Shown here piece by piece: positions 28,435-36,600 of a DNA stretch of 64,000 nucleotides. The stretch lies in the NCBI GenBank assembly GCA_036404435.1, contig DASWZN010000015.1, positions 124,001 through 188,000 of the forward strand, in the 5' to 3' direction. The DNA comes from DASWZN01 sp036404435 (GTDB lineage Bacteria > Acidobacteriota > Terriglobia > Bryobacterales > Bryobacteraceae). Numbering within the stretch: the stretch's first letter is position 1; every line of letters begins with the position of its first letter. Below the pieces are notes generated by a model that saw only the letters and a program-made list of their open reading frames with translations, was not told the origin of the DNA and ran no database searches. Both the position numbers and the translations under genes were made by a program.

Positions 28435-28456
28435 CCGCTCCCTGACGGCCGCGGTT
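28435..28456 (+). repeat. Dispersed 22-bp repeat, copy 2
   Basis: CCGCTCCCTGACGGCCGCGG then TT, right behind maeB. The upstream AGCGG pairs with its CCGCT to form a small hairpin that may help end transcription. Confidence 0.6.
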
Positions 28457-28554
28457 GCTCCGAAGATCCTTGCTCTGCGTCCTCTGCCGGGGAGTGTCAC
28501 ATCTTCCTGTGAAGTTGCGCTATGAGCGGAGCGTACCCCAACCGAATATACGAC

Positions 28555-28566
28555 CGGATGCATCCG
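28555..28566. promoter_or_regulatory. 12-bp palindrome upstream of the isc operon
   Basis: CGGATGCATCCG, a perfect dyad 67 bases before the Rrf2 gene, close to AT-rich promoter-like sequence (TTGTATCATAAT). It may be an operator for the Rrf2 protein or for another regulator; no direct evidence. Confidence 0.35.
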
Positions 28567-28632
28567 AGCCGTTGTATCATAATAGAAACAGGAGACTTGC
28601 AGATTTGACAAGGTCCTGCCCAGGAGAGTAAA

Positions 28633-29097
28633 TTGGATTACGGACTCGAATGGTCCGATATGCTGAAGCTCACTAGAAAGGCCGACTACGGCTTGATCGC
28701 CCTGCGCCACCTGGCCCGCAATCGCGAGGGCGCCAGCGCCAAGGAGATCGCCGCGAGTTACGGCATTCCCACTCCCCTGCTCGCCAAGGTGCTGCAAAAG
28801 CTCGCCCGCAACGGCCTGCTCACGGCCGCCTACGGGACCAACGGCGGCTACAAGCTGGCTCGCGACCCGCGCTCGATCAACGCCCTCGAAGTGGTCCGCG
28901 CCATCGACGGCCCCATCGTCCTGACCTCCTGCTTCACGCAGCACGGCCGCTGCCAGACCGTAGGATGCGGCGTCAAGGAGCCGCTGAGGAAGATCCACGA
29001 AGGTATCCTGGGGCTTCTGGAAAGCATCTCCATATCGGAGATCGCGCAGGATTCGCCCCCGCAGCCCGTCGTTCTTTCGGTGCTAGAAACGTCATGA
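28633..29097 (+). CDS. iscR: Rrf2/IscR-family iron-sulfur regulator of the isc operon
   Basis: A 154-residue winged-helix regulator: LKLTRKADYGLIALRHLA opens the Rrf2 domain, GIPTPLLAKVLQKLARNGLL is the recognition region and NGGYKLAR the wing. Three cysteines (TSCFTQHGRCQTVGC, spaced 6 and 4) are in the place where IscR binds a [2Fe-2S] cluster. It heads the isc operon and its stop overlaps the iscS start, so it very likely adjusts the operon to cluster demand. The TTG start is favoured by AGGAGAG six to seven bases upstream; an ATG nine codons later (MLKLTRK) is the usual family start but has no ribosome site. Confidence 0.85.
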   Translation: MDYGLEWSDMLKLTRKADYGLIALRHLARNREGASAKEIAASYGIPTPLLAKVLQKLARNGLLTAAYGTNGGYKLARDPRSINALEVVRAIDGPIVLTSCFTQHGRCQTVGCGVKEPLRKIHEGILGLLESISISEIAQDSPPQPVVLSVLETS

Positions 29098-30308
29098 AGA
29101 AACCGATCTACATGGATTACCACGCCACGACGCCGGTGGATCCGCGCGTGCTCGAGGCGATGCTGCCCTACTTCGGCGTCAAGTTCGGCAACGCCGCCAG
29201 CCGCAACCACTCGTTTGGCTGGGAGGCCGAACAGGCCGTCGAGAAGGCGCGCAAGCAGATCGCCGATCTGATCGGCGCGACGCCCAAGGAGATTGTCTTC
29301 ACCAGCGGCGCCACCGAGTCGGACAACCTGGCCCTCAAGGGCGTGGCCGAAATGTACGCCGAGCGCGGCAACCACATCGTCTCGGTGACCACCGAGCACA
29401 AGGCCGTCCTCGATACGTGCAAGAAACTGAGAAGGCGCGGCTGCGCCATCACGCTCCTGCCGCCGGGGAAAGACGGGCTGATCGATCTCGACGCCCTGCG
29501 CGCGGCCATCACCGAGAAGACCGTGCTGGTCAGCGTGATGTGGGCCAACAACGAGATCGGCGTCATTCAGCCCATACGCGAAATCGGCCGGATCGCGCGC
29601 GAGCGCGGCGTGCTGTTCCACACCGATGCTACTCAGGCGGTGGGCAAGGTCGCCATCCACGTGGATGAAGACAACATCGACCTGATGTCGATCAGCGCGC
29701 ACAAAATGTACGGGCCGAAGGGCATCGGCGCGCTTTACGTTCGTCGCAAGAACCCGCGCGTGCAACTCACCGCGCAGATGGATGGCGGCGGCCACGAGCG
29801 CGGTATGCGCTCCGGCACGCTGAACGTTCCGGGCATCGTAGGTCTGGGCGAAGCGTGCGCCATCTGCCAGGGCGAGATGGGCGAAGAGGCCGTGCGCCTC
29901 GCCGCCCTGCGCGACCGGCTCAAGGATCGCCTGCTGGCCGGGCTCGACGAAGTCTACATCAACGGCAGCATGGAGCACCGCTTGGCGGGCAACCTGAATA
30001 TGAGCTTTGCTTACGCCGAAGGCGAGTCGTTGCTCATGGGGATCGGCGACATCGCCGTCTCGAGCGGTTCGGCCTGCACTTCGGCCACGCTCGAGCCCAG
30101 CTACGTGCTCCGGGCTCTGGGCGTCGGCGACGCGCTGGCGCATACCTCCATCCGCTTCGGCCTGGGCCGCTTCAACACCGAAGAGGAAGTGGATTACGTG
30201 GCCGCCCGCGTCATCGAGGTAGTGAAGAAGCTGCGCGCGCTCTCGCCGCTGTACGAGATGGCCAAAGAGGGCGTGGACCTCAGCCAGGTGGGGTGGAACA
30301 AGGAATAG
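29094..30308 (+). CDS. iscS: Cysteine desulfurase IscS
   Basis: A 404-residue PLP enzyme that takes sulfur from cysteine for Fe-S cluster assembly. The Schiff-base lysine is K204 (SAHKMYGPKG), the persulfide cysteine is C328 in SSGSACTSA, matching the E. coli positions closely, and TEHKAVLDTCK supplies the cofactor histidine. Start chosen as the ATG overlapping the iscR stop, giving MKKPIYMDYHATTPVDP. Second gene of the operon, delivering sulfur to IscU encoded three bases downstream. Confidence 0.97.
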   Translation: MKKPIYMDYHATTPVDPRVLEAMLPYFGVKFGNAASRNHSFGWEAEQAVEKARKQIADLIGATPKEIVFTSGATESDNLALKGVAEMYAERGNHIVSVTTEHKAVLDTCKKLRRRGCAITLLPPGKDGLIDLDALRAAITEKTVLVSVMWANNEIGVIQPIREIGRIARERGVLFHTDATQAVGKVAIHVDEDNIDLMSISAHKMYGPKGIGALYVRRKNPRVQLTAQMDGGGHERGMRSGTLNVPGIVGLGEACAICQGEMGEEAVRLAALRDRLKDRLLAGLDEVYINGSMEHRLAGNLNMSFAYAEGESLLMGIGDIAVSSGSACTSATLEPSYVLRALGVGDALAHTSIRFGLGRFNTEEEVDYVAARVIEVVKKLRALSPLYEMAKEGVDLSQVGWNKE

Positions 30309-30311
30309 GCG

Positions 30312-30695
30312 ATGTACTCCGACAAGGTCATCGATCATTACGAGAACCCGCGCAACGTCGGGGCGCTCGACCGCAGCGATCCCCGCGTCGGCACGGGCAT
30401 GGTCGGCGCGCCCGAGTGCGGCGACGTCATGAAGCTTCAGATCAAGGTCAACGAGGACACCGGCGTCATCGAGGACGCGAAGTTCAAGACCTTCGGCTGC
30501 GGCAGCGCCATCGCCAGCTCGTCGCTCGCCACCGAGTGGGTGAAGGGTAAGACCATCGACGAGGCGCTCGCCATCCGCAACGTCGATATCGTGAACGAGC
30601 TGAGCCTGCCGCCGGTCAAGATTCACTGTTCGGTGCTCGCCGAGGACGCCATCAAAGCGGCCATCGACGACTACCGGAAGAAGAGGCGGCCATGA
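30312..30695 (+). CDS. iscU: Iron-sulfur cluster scaffold IscU
   Basis: A 127-residue scaffold on which [2Fe-2S] clusters are built. The three ligand cysteines are C36 (GAPECGDVM), C63 (FGCGSA) and C106 (KIHCSVLAED), and the chaperone-binding motif LPPVK is at 99-103, just before the last cysteine. This motif fits the HscA chaperone encoded in the same operon. Its stop overlaps the iscA start by ATGA. Confidence 0.97.
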   Translation: MYSDKVIDHYENPRNVGALDRSDPRVGTGMVGAPECGDVMKLQIKVNEDTGVIEDAKFKTFGCGSAIASSSLATEWVKGKTIDEALAIRNVDIVNELSLPPVKIHCSVLAEDAIKAAIDDYRKKRRP

Positions 30696-31015
30696 TCAAC
30701 GTCACTCCCAAGGCTGTCCAGAAGATCCGCGAGGCTTTCGTCAAGCAGGGCGTGGCCGAGGGCGGCCTGCGCCTGGGCGTGCAGGGCGGCGGGTGCTCCG
30801 GCCTCAGCTACCTGTTCCGCATCGAGACCAAGGAGCGGCCCAAAGACCAGATCTACGAGTTCGAGGGCGTCAAGATTTTCGTCGATCCGAAAAGCCTGCT
30901 CTACCTCGACGGTATGACGCTCGACTACCGCGAGTCCCTGATCCACTCCGGCTTCGTCTTCGACAATCCCAACGCCAAGAAGAGCTGCGGCTGCGGGACC
31001 TCCTTTACCGCCTGA
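30692..31015 (+). CDS. iscA: A-type iron-sulfur carrier IscA
   Basis: A 107-residue HesB/IscA-like protein with the three conserved cysteines C35 (GGGCSGL), C99 and C101 (SCGCGTSF). It carries and delivers clusters, especially for [4Fe-4S] targets. It is overlapped at both ends with its neighbours, as expected for coupled translation in an isc operon. Confidence 0.95.
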   Translation: MINVTPKAVQKIREAFVKQGVAEGGLRLGVQGGGCSGLSYLFRIETKERPKDQIYEFEGVKIFVDPKSLLYLDGMTLDYRESLIHSGFVFDNPNAKKSCGCGTSFTA

Positions 31016-31515
31016 TGAGCTCGCCCGACTACTTCGAGTTCTTCGGCCTCGAGCCGAAGCTCGCGCTGGATCTTGGCGACCTGGAGCAGCGCTTCTACCG
31101 CCTCAGCCGCGAGCTGCATCCGGACCGCTTCCAGCGCTCGACGCCGGACGAGCGCGAGCGGTCGCTCGAATCGAGCGCCATCCTGAATGACGCCTACCGG
31201 ACCCTGCGCGATCCCATCGCCCGCGCCGAATATGCGCTCAAGCGCCTGGGGTTGGCGGGTGATTCGAAGCAGGCGCCGCCCGAACTGCTCGAGGAGGTCT
31301 TCGCCCTGAACGAGGCGCTCGAGGAGCGGGACGCCGCCCACCTCGAAGCCGGCCGCTTGCGTTTTGAAGTTCTGCGGAACCAGGCCGACGCCGAGTTGCA
31401 GGCTCTGTTCGCCAAGTTCGATGCCGGCGACCCCGCCGCGCCCGGCCAGATCCGCGCGCTGCTCAATCGCCGCCGGTACATCGTGAACCTGATCGAGAAG
31501 GCGGCTCATGTCTGA
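31015..31515 (+). CDS. hscB: Co-chaperone HscB (J-protein)
   Basis: A 166-residue J-domain protein. The J-domain has the HPD tripeptide in RELHPDRFQ, and the C-terminal three-helix domain (from about residue 85: ELLEEVFALNEALEE) binds IscU. It brings IscU to HscA and stimulates its ATPase. The ATG at the one-base overlap with iscA gives the proper family start YFEFFGLEPKL; its end overlaps hscA by eight bases. Confidence 0.95.
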   Translation: MSSPDYFEFFGLEPKLALDLGDLEQRFYRLSRELHPDRFQRSTPDERERSLESSAILNDAYRTLRDPIARAEYALKRLGLAGDSKQAPPELLEEVFALNEALEERDAAHLEAGRLRFEVLRNQADAELQALFAKFDAGDPAAPGQIRALLNRRRYIVNLIEKAAHV

Positions 31516-33361
31516 CCTGCTCCAGATCGACTTCGGCGGTAGCGATGCCGCCCCGGTCATCGGCATCGACCTCGGCACCACGAACAGCTTGGCGGCTTTC
31601 ATGGACCTCACCGGTCCGGTCGTCATCCCCGGCGAGGACGGCGAGCGGCTGGTGCCGAGCGTGGTCTACCGCTCGCCCGCCGGCGAGATCGTGGTCGGCA
31701 ACGCAGCGCGCCAAATGCTGATCGACGACCCGTCGCGCACCGTCTACTCCGTCAAGCGCCTGATGGGCCGCGGCGTGGCCGACGTCGCCGACGAGCTGAA
31801 GCTGTTCCCCTTCCGCATCGCGCCGGAGAGCGACGCCGTCATCCGCCTCGATCTCGGCGAGCGCACGTTTACCCCGCCCCAGATCTCCGCATTCATCCTG
31901 CTCCAGCTCAAGAAGAACGCCGAAGCCTACCTGCACCAGGCCGTCACCGAGGCCGTCATCACCGTGCCCGCGTATTTCAACGACGCTCAGCGGCAGGCCA
32001 CCAAGGACGCGGGCCGCATCGCCGGCCTCGAAGTGCTGCGCCTGGTGAACGAGCCCACCGCCGCCTCGCTTGCCTACGGCCTCGACAAGCGCAAGCAGGG
32101 CATCGTGGCCGTCTACGACCTGGGCGGCGGCACGTTCGACATTTCCATCCTCAAGCTGCACGAGGGCATCTTCGAAGTGCTCGCCACCAACGGCGACACG
32201 CACCTGGGCGGGGACGATATCGACAACCGCCTGCTGCGCATCGCCCTCGAAGACGTCGCCTCCGAGTGGGGCATCGACCCCTCGAACAATGGCTCGCTGG
32301 TGCAGACGCTGCGACGCGCCGTCATCGACGCCAAGGAGCGGCTCTCCTTTGCCCCGCGCGCCACCATCGACCTCGAATGGCAGGGCCGCAAATATCAGCG
32401 CGAGATCGCGCGCGAGCAGTTCGAAGCGCTGATAAAGGACATCGTGGACCGCACCCTCGGCCCCTGCCGCAACTGCATCCAGGACGCGGGCGTGACGCCG
32501 GAGCAGATCGACGAGGTGGTGCTGGTGGGCGGCTCGACGCGCATTCCGCTGGTGCGGCAGGCGGTCGAGAACCTGTTCCGCGCGCGGCCGCACACGGACC
32601 TGAATCCGGATGAGGTGGTCGCGCTGGGCGCCGCGGTTCAGGCCGGCATCCTCACCGGCGCGGTCGAGGACAAGCTGCTGCTCGACGTTACGCCGCTCTC
32701 GCTCGGCATCGAGACGATGGGCGGGGTGGTATCCAAGCTGATTCACCGCAACTCGACCATTCCGGCCAGCGCCACCGAGGTTTTCACCACCGCCGTCGAT
32801 GGCCAGAAGAACGTGCTCATACACGTGCTGCAAGGCGAGCGCGAGTTGGTGAAGGACTGCCGCAGCCTGGCGCGCTTCGACCTGAAAGATATCGACCCGC
32901 TGCCGGCCGGCGCGCCGCGCATCGAGGTGCGCTTCCTGATCGACGCCAACGGCATCCTGAGCGTCACCGCACGCGACCAGCGCACCGCGAAGGAACAGTC
33001 GATCGAGGTGAAGCCCTCCTACGGGCTGACCGACAACCAGGTAGAGGCGATGATCGAGGAATCCTACGCCCACGCGGCCGAGGACATACGCGAGCGCCAG
33101 GTGCGGGAAGCGCGCCTCGAAGCCGACCAGATCCTGGCGGCGGTCGAGAAGGGCCGCGCGAGCACGGCCTACATGGAAATGACGCCCGCCGAGCAGGTCG
33201 CCATCGAGCGGGCCGTCAACCAACTCCTGGTTGTTCACCATTCCGAGGACTACGAACTCATCCGCGTGCACATCGAGTTGCTGAACCAGGTCACCATGCG
33301 CCTGGCCGAGGTGATGATGAACGCCGCGGTCCGCACCGCGCTCAAGGGGAAGACGATCTGA
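31508..33361 (+). CDS. hscA: Hsp70-type chaperone HscA
   Basis: A 617-residue DnaK-like chaperone specialised for IscU. The nucleotide domain has GIDLGTTNSL, AVYDLGGGTFDIS and VLVGGSTRIPLV; the substrate domain follows from about residue 390. Conserved parts read VNEPTAASLAYGLD. It recognises the LPPVK loop of IscU and drives cluster transfer. Coupled by overlap with hscB, and its last base is the first base of iscX. Confidence 0.96.
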   Translation: MSDLLQIDFGGSDAAPVIGIDLGTTNSLAAFMDLTGPVVIPGEDGERLVPSVVYRSPAGEIVVGNAARQMLIDDPSRTVYSVKRLMGRGVADVADELKLFPFRIAPESDAVIRLDLGERTFTPPQISAFILLQLKKNAEAYLHQAVTEAVITVPAYFNDAQRQATKDAGRIAGLEVLRLVNEPTAASLAYGLDKRKQGIVAVYDLGGGTFDISILKLHEGIFEVLATNGDTHLGGDDIDNRLLRIALEDVASEWGIDPSNNGSLVQTLRRAVIDAKERLSFAPRATIDLEWQGRKYQREIAREQFEALIKDIVDRTLGPCRNCIQDAGVTPEQIDEVVLVGGSTRIPLVRQAVENLFRARPHTDLNPDEVVALGAAVQAGILTGAVEDKLLLDVTPLSLGIETMGGVVSKLIHRNSTIPASATEVFTTAVDGQKNVLIHVLQGERELVKDCRSLARFDLKDIDPLPAGAPRIEVRFLIDANGILSVTARDQRTAKEQSIEVKPSYGLTDNQVEAMIEESYAHAAEDIRERQVREARLEADQILAAVEKGRASTAYMEMTPAEQVAIERAVNQLLVVHHSEDYELIRVHIELLNQVTMRLAEVMMNAAVRTALKGKTI

Positions 33362-33579
33362 TGCCCGCGCTCACCTGGGACGACGCCGAGTACATCGCGC
33401 TGGCGCTGGCCGCGAAGTTCCCGGCCCAGGACCCGCTGGCCGTCCGCTTCACCGACCTCCGCAAATGGGTGACCGAGATCGAGGGCTTCGCCGACGACCC
33501 CCACGCCTCAACTGAAGGGCGGCTGGAGGCGATCCAGATGGCTTGGTGGGAGGAGCGGCAGAACGCGGGGACCTCATGA
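33361..33579 (+). CDS. iscX: IscX, Fe-S assembly adaptor
   Basis: A 72-residue acidic protein matching IscX throughout: LTWDDAEYIALALAAKFP, FTDLRKWVTEIEGF and AIQMAWWEER. It binds IscS and is proposed to tune desulfurase activity and act as an iron adaptor. It closes the operon. The ferredoxin gene that usually lies between hscA and iscX is missing. Confidence 0.93.
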   Translation: MPALTWDDAEYIALALAAKFPAQDPLAVRFTDLRKWVTEIEGFADDPHASTEGRLEAIQMAWWEERQNAGTS

Positions 33580-33598
33580 CTGCACACCCAGCATCGAA

Positions 33599-33612
33599 TC
33601 CCGGCTGCCGGG
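33599..33612. terminator. Possible bidirectional terminator hairpin
   Basis: CCCGGCTGCCGGG between convergent iscX and the giant kinase gene folds into a short GC hairpin. There is no T-run on either strand, so this is only a candidate from position. Confidence 0.25.
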
Positions 33613-33633
33613 CTGAGTGCGGCGTCCCCCGGT

Positions 33634-36600
33634 TTACCCCAGGCAGGCCTTCACCTTCTCCGCCAGCCCCGCTGCGGTGTACGGCTTCTGGATGAAGCCT
33701 GAAACCCGCTGGCCTTTGAAGAGGATCATCGTCTCGGCCTCGCTGTAGCCGCTCGATACCACCACCTTGACCGCGGGCCGGAGCTTCCTGAGCTCGGGAA
33801 GCGCCTCCTCGCCGTTCATGTTCGGCATGCTGAGATCGAGGACCACCAGGTTGATGTCGCCGGGGTGCGTCTTGAGCAGGCCGATCGCCGCCCGCCCGCT
33901 GTCCGCCAACAGGACCGCGTAGCCTTGCCGCTCGAGGGCTCTTCTCGCCATCTCCAGCACGACCCGTTCATCGTCCACTACCAGCACCACACCCGCGCCG
34001 TGAAGCGTAGCCTCGGGGGCCGCGACCGCCGGCTCCTCGGCCACCCGCGCTGCCGCGGGGAACAGCACGGTGAAGCAACTGCCTTTGCCCGGCGCGCTGC
34101 CGGTCACGATGGCGCCTTTGTGTCCGCGCACGATGCCGGCGACGGCCGCCAGTCCCAGGCCGCGTCCCGTGAACTTGGTGGTGAAGAACGGATCGAAGAT
34201 CCGGGCTCTGGTCGCTTCGTCCATGCCGCCACCGTTGTCGCTTACCTCGAGGCTTACGTACTTGCCGGGTTGAAGTCCCGCCGCTTCCGGATGCTGCCGG
34301 ATATACCGGGCGTTCACGCTTTCGACGCCAGTCTTGACCGTAATCAGGCCCTCGTGGCTGCCGATCGCTTCCGCCGCATTGAGCACCAGGTTCATGAACA
34401 CTTGCTGCACCTGGCCGCTCATGTCGGGGATCAGCGCCGAGAGATCCAGCGCCTCCACCAGGAACTTCCCCTTGCCCGAGTAAGCCAGCATCTGCCGGGT
34501 CAGGTGAGCCGCCTGCTCCCCGGTTTTGAGGACCGCGGTCAGCAACTCAGCGACCGGATGGTCGGGCGGGAGTATGTCCTGCGCCAGGCTGGCGTTGCCG
34601 ATCACGCCGACCAGCAGGTTATTGAAGTCGTGCGCGACGCCGCCCGCCAGCAAGCCCAGGCTCTCCAGTTTCTGGGATTCCCGCAGCCGCCGCTCGGCGC
34701 GCTTCAGTTCGGTAATATCGGAGAGAATCCCCACCGCGCCTCGCGGGCGTCCGTCTTCGTCCAGCATCGGCACGGCATCGGCCAGCAGGTTCAGGGTGGC
34801 GCCGTCCTCGAACACCACATCCAGTTCGTAGTTCCGGACCGGCTGCCCCGTTGCGGCCGCTTTCTGCACCGGTAGCTCCTGGGGAGGAATCTCGATACCG
34901 TCCTTCATGGCCCGGAAATTCGCCGGCCTCTCGCCCTCGGAAGCGGACTTCGAGAGATTCTTCCCGGGCTCTCTTTGCAGTAAGGTGTGCGCCGTGCGGT
35001 TGCCGCTCATGGAGCGGCACTCGGCGTCGTGCGCGATGAAAATGGCAGCCGGCGCCGCGTCCATGATCGCTTCCACCTCCGCCGCCCGCGCGCGCTCCCG
35101 GCTCTCGCTTTCCCGCAACGCATCCGTCGCCCGCTTGGCCTCCGTGATGTCATTGAACAGGATCGCGACCTTTCGGCTCTCGGATCCGCCGATGCGGTAG
35201 GCGCTCACGTCGTACCAGCGATTCAACGCTCTGGCTTCGTTCACGAACCGCGCGGGCTGGCCCGTCAAGGCGACGTGCCCATAGATCTCAAACCAGTGCG
35301 CTTCATGATCGGGAGCCAGCTCACGCATGAGCCGGCCCCGTGCGTTCTTCAAACCCGTTCGCTTCTCGAAAGCCGGATTGATTTCCAGGAAGCGATAGTC
35401 GACCGGGACATCGCCGTCAAAAATCACCTCGATAATGCAGAACCCTTCGATGAGTGTGTCGAACAGCCTCCGGTACCGCGCTTCCGAGTCGAGCATGTTT
35501 TCTTCAGCCCGCTTGCGCTCGGCGATATCGAGGTTGATGCCCACCCAGCAGGTGACCCGACCCTGCTCGTCGCGCACGGGTACGCCGCGAGCCAGGACCG
35601 GATGCCACTCGCCATCCACGCCGAGGAAACGATGCTCGATGTCCCATATTCCCTCGGTCCGGACGCACTCCTTCCATGCCGCGAGTGTCCGCTCGGCATC
35701 GTCCGGGTGCAGCACGTCTCCCCAGCCGAAACTTGAACACTGTTCCTGCGTCATGCCCACCAGCTTCAGGAACGACTCGCTGGCGTAGGTGTTGCGGCCA
35801 TCGGGGGCGCACACCCACACTCCGTAGTCGATCGACTCGCCAATCGCCCGGTACCTCTTCTCGCTTTCGCGCAACGCCTCTTCGGCCCGCTTGCGTTTGG
35901 TGATGTCCAGTTCGATGCCGTCCCAAACCGTCGAGCCATCTGAAAGACGGACGGGCGTCGAGCGCAACAGCGACCAGCGCACCTCGCCGGTTACGCGGTG
36001 CCTGTGGCGCACCTCCATTTCGAACTGCGTGAGCCGCTCGCGCGACGCCGCGATCCCGGCCTTCATTCGATCGCGGTCTTCGGGCACGATATTTCTCTCC
36101 ACCGTCGCGGCATCGGCCATGTACTCGGCCGCGGGGACGCCGATCAGCCGTTCGATACCGGCGCTGATGAAGTCCACGTGCGGCTCGCCGTGGACGTCGT
36201 GGCGATACCGGTAGATCGCGCCTTCCGGCAGGTTGTCGCTCAAGGCTCGCAGCCGGGACTCGCTCTCCCGCAGCGCCTCTTCCGCCCGCTTGCGCTCGGT
36301 GATATCGCTCGCGGCGCCCCACCACTCGACGATTTCGCCCTTCGCATCCTGCAGCGGGATGGCGCGCGAGAACGTCCAGCCCAGGGTGCCGTCCACGCGC
36401 AGGACCCGGTGTTCCAGCTCGAAGACGCTCTTGGTGCGGATCGCTTGGTCGATGACCGCCATTACGTGCGCCCGATCGTCCGGGGGAATATATTTCAGAA
36501 GCCAGGCGCGGTTTGGCGCTTCGGTGTCGGGAATAAAGTCGCGGCCACGGAGTTGGCGCATCTCGCTCCAATCCGGACTCATGCGATACACCACATCCGA

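Noticed and set aside
31463..33271. A 602-residue open frame opposite hscA
   Set aside because: hscA is unambiguous; the antisense frame has no known domain.
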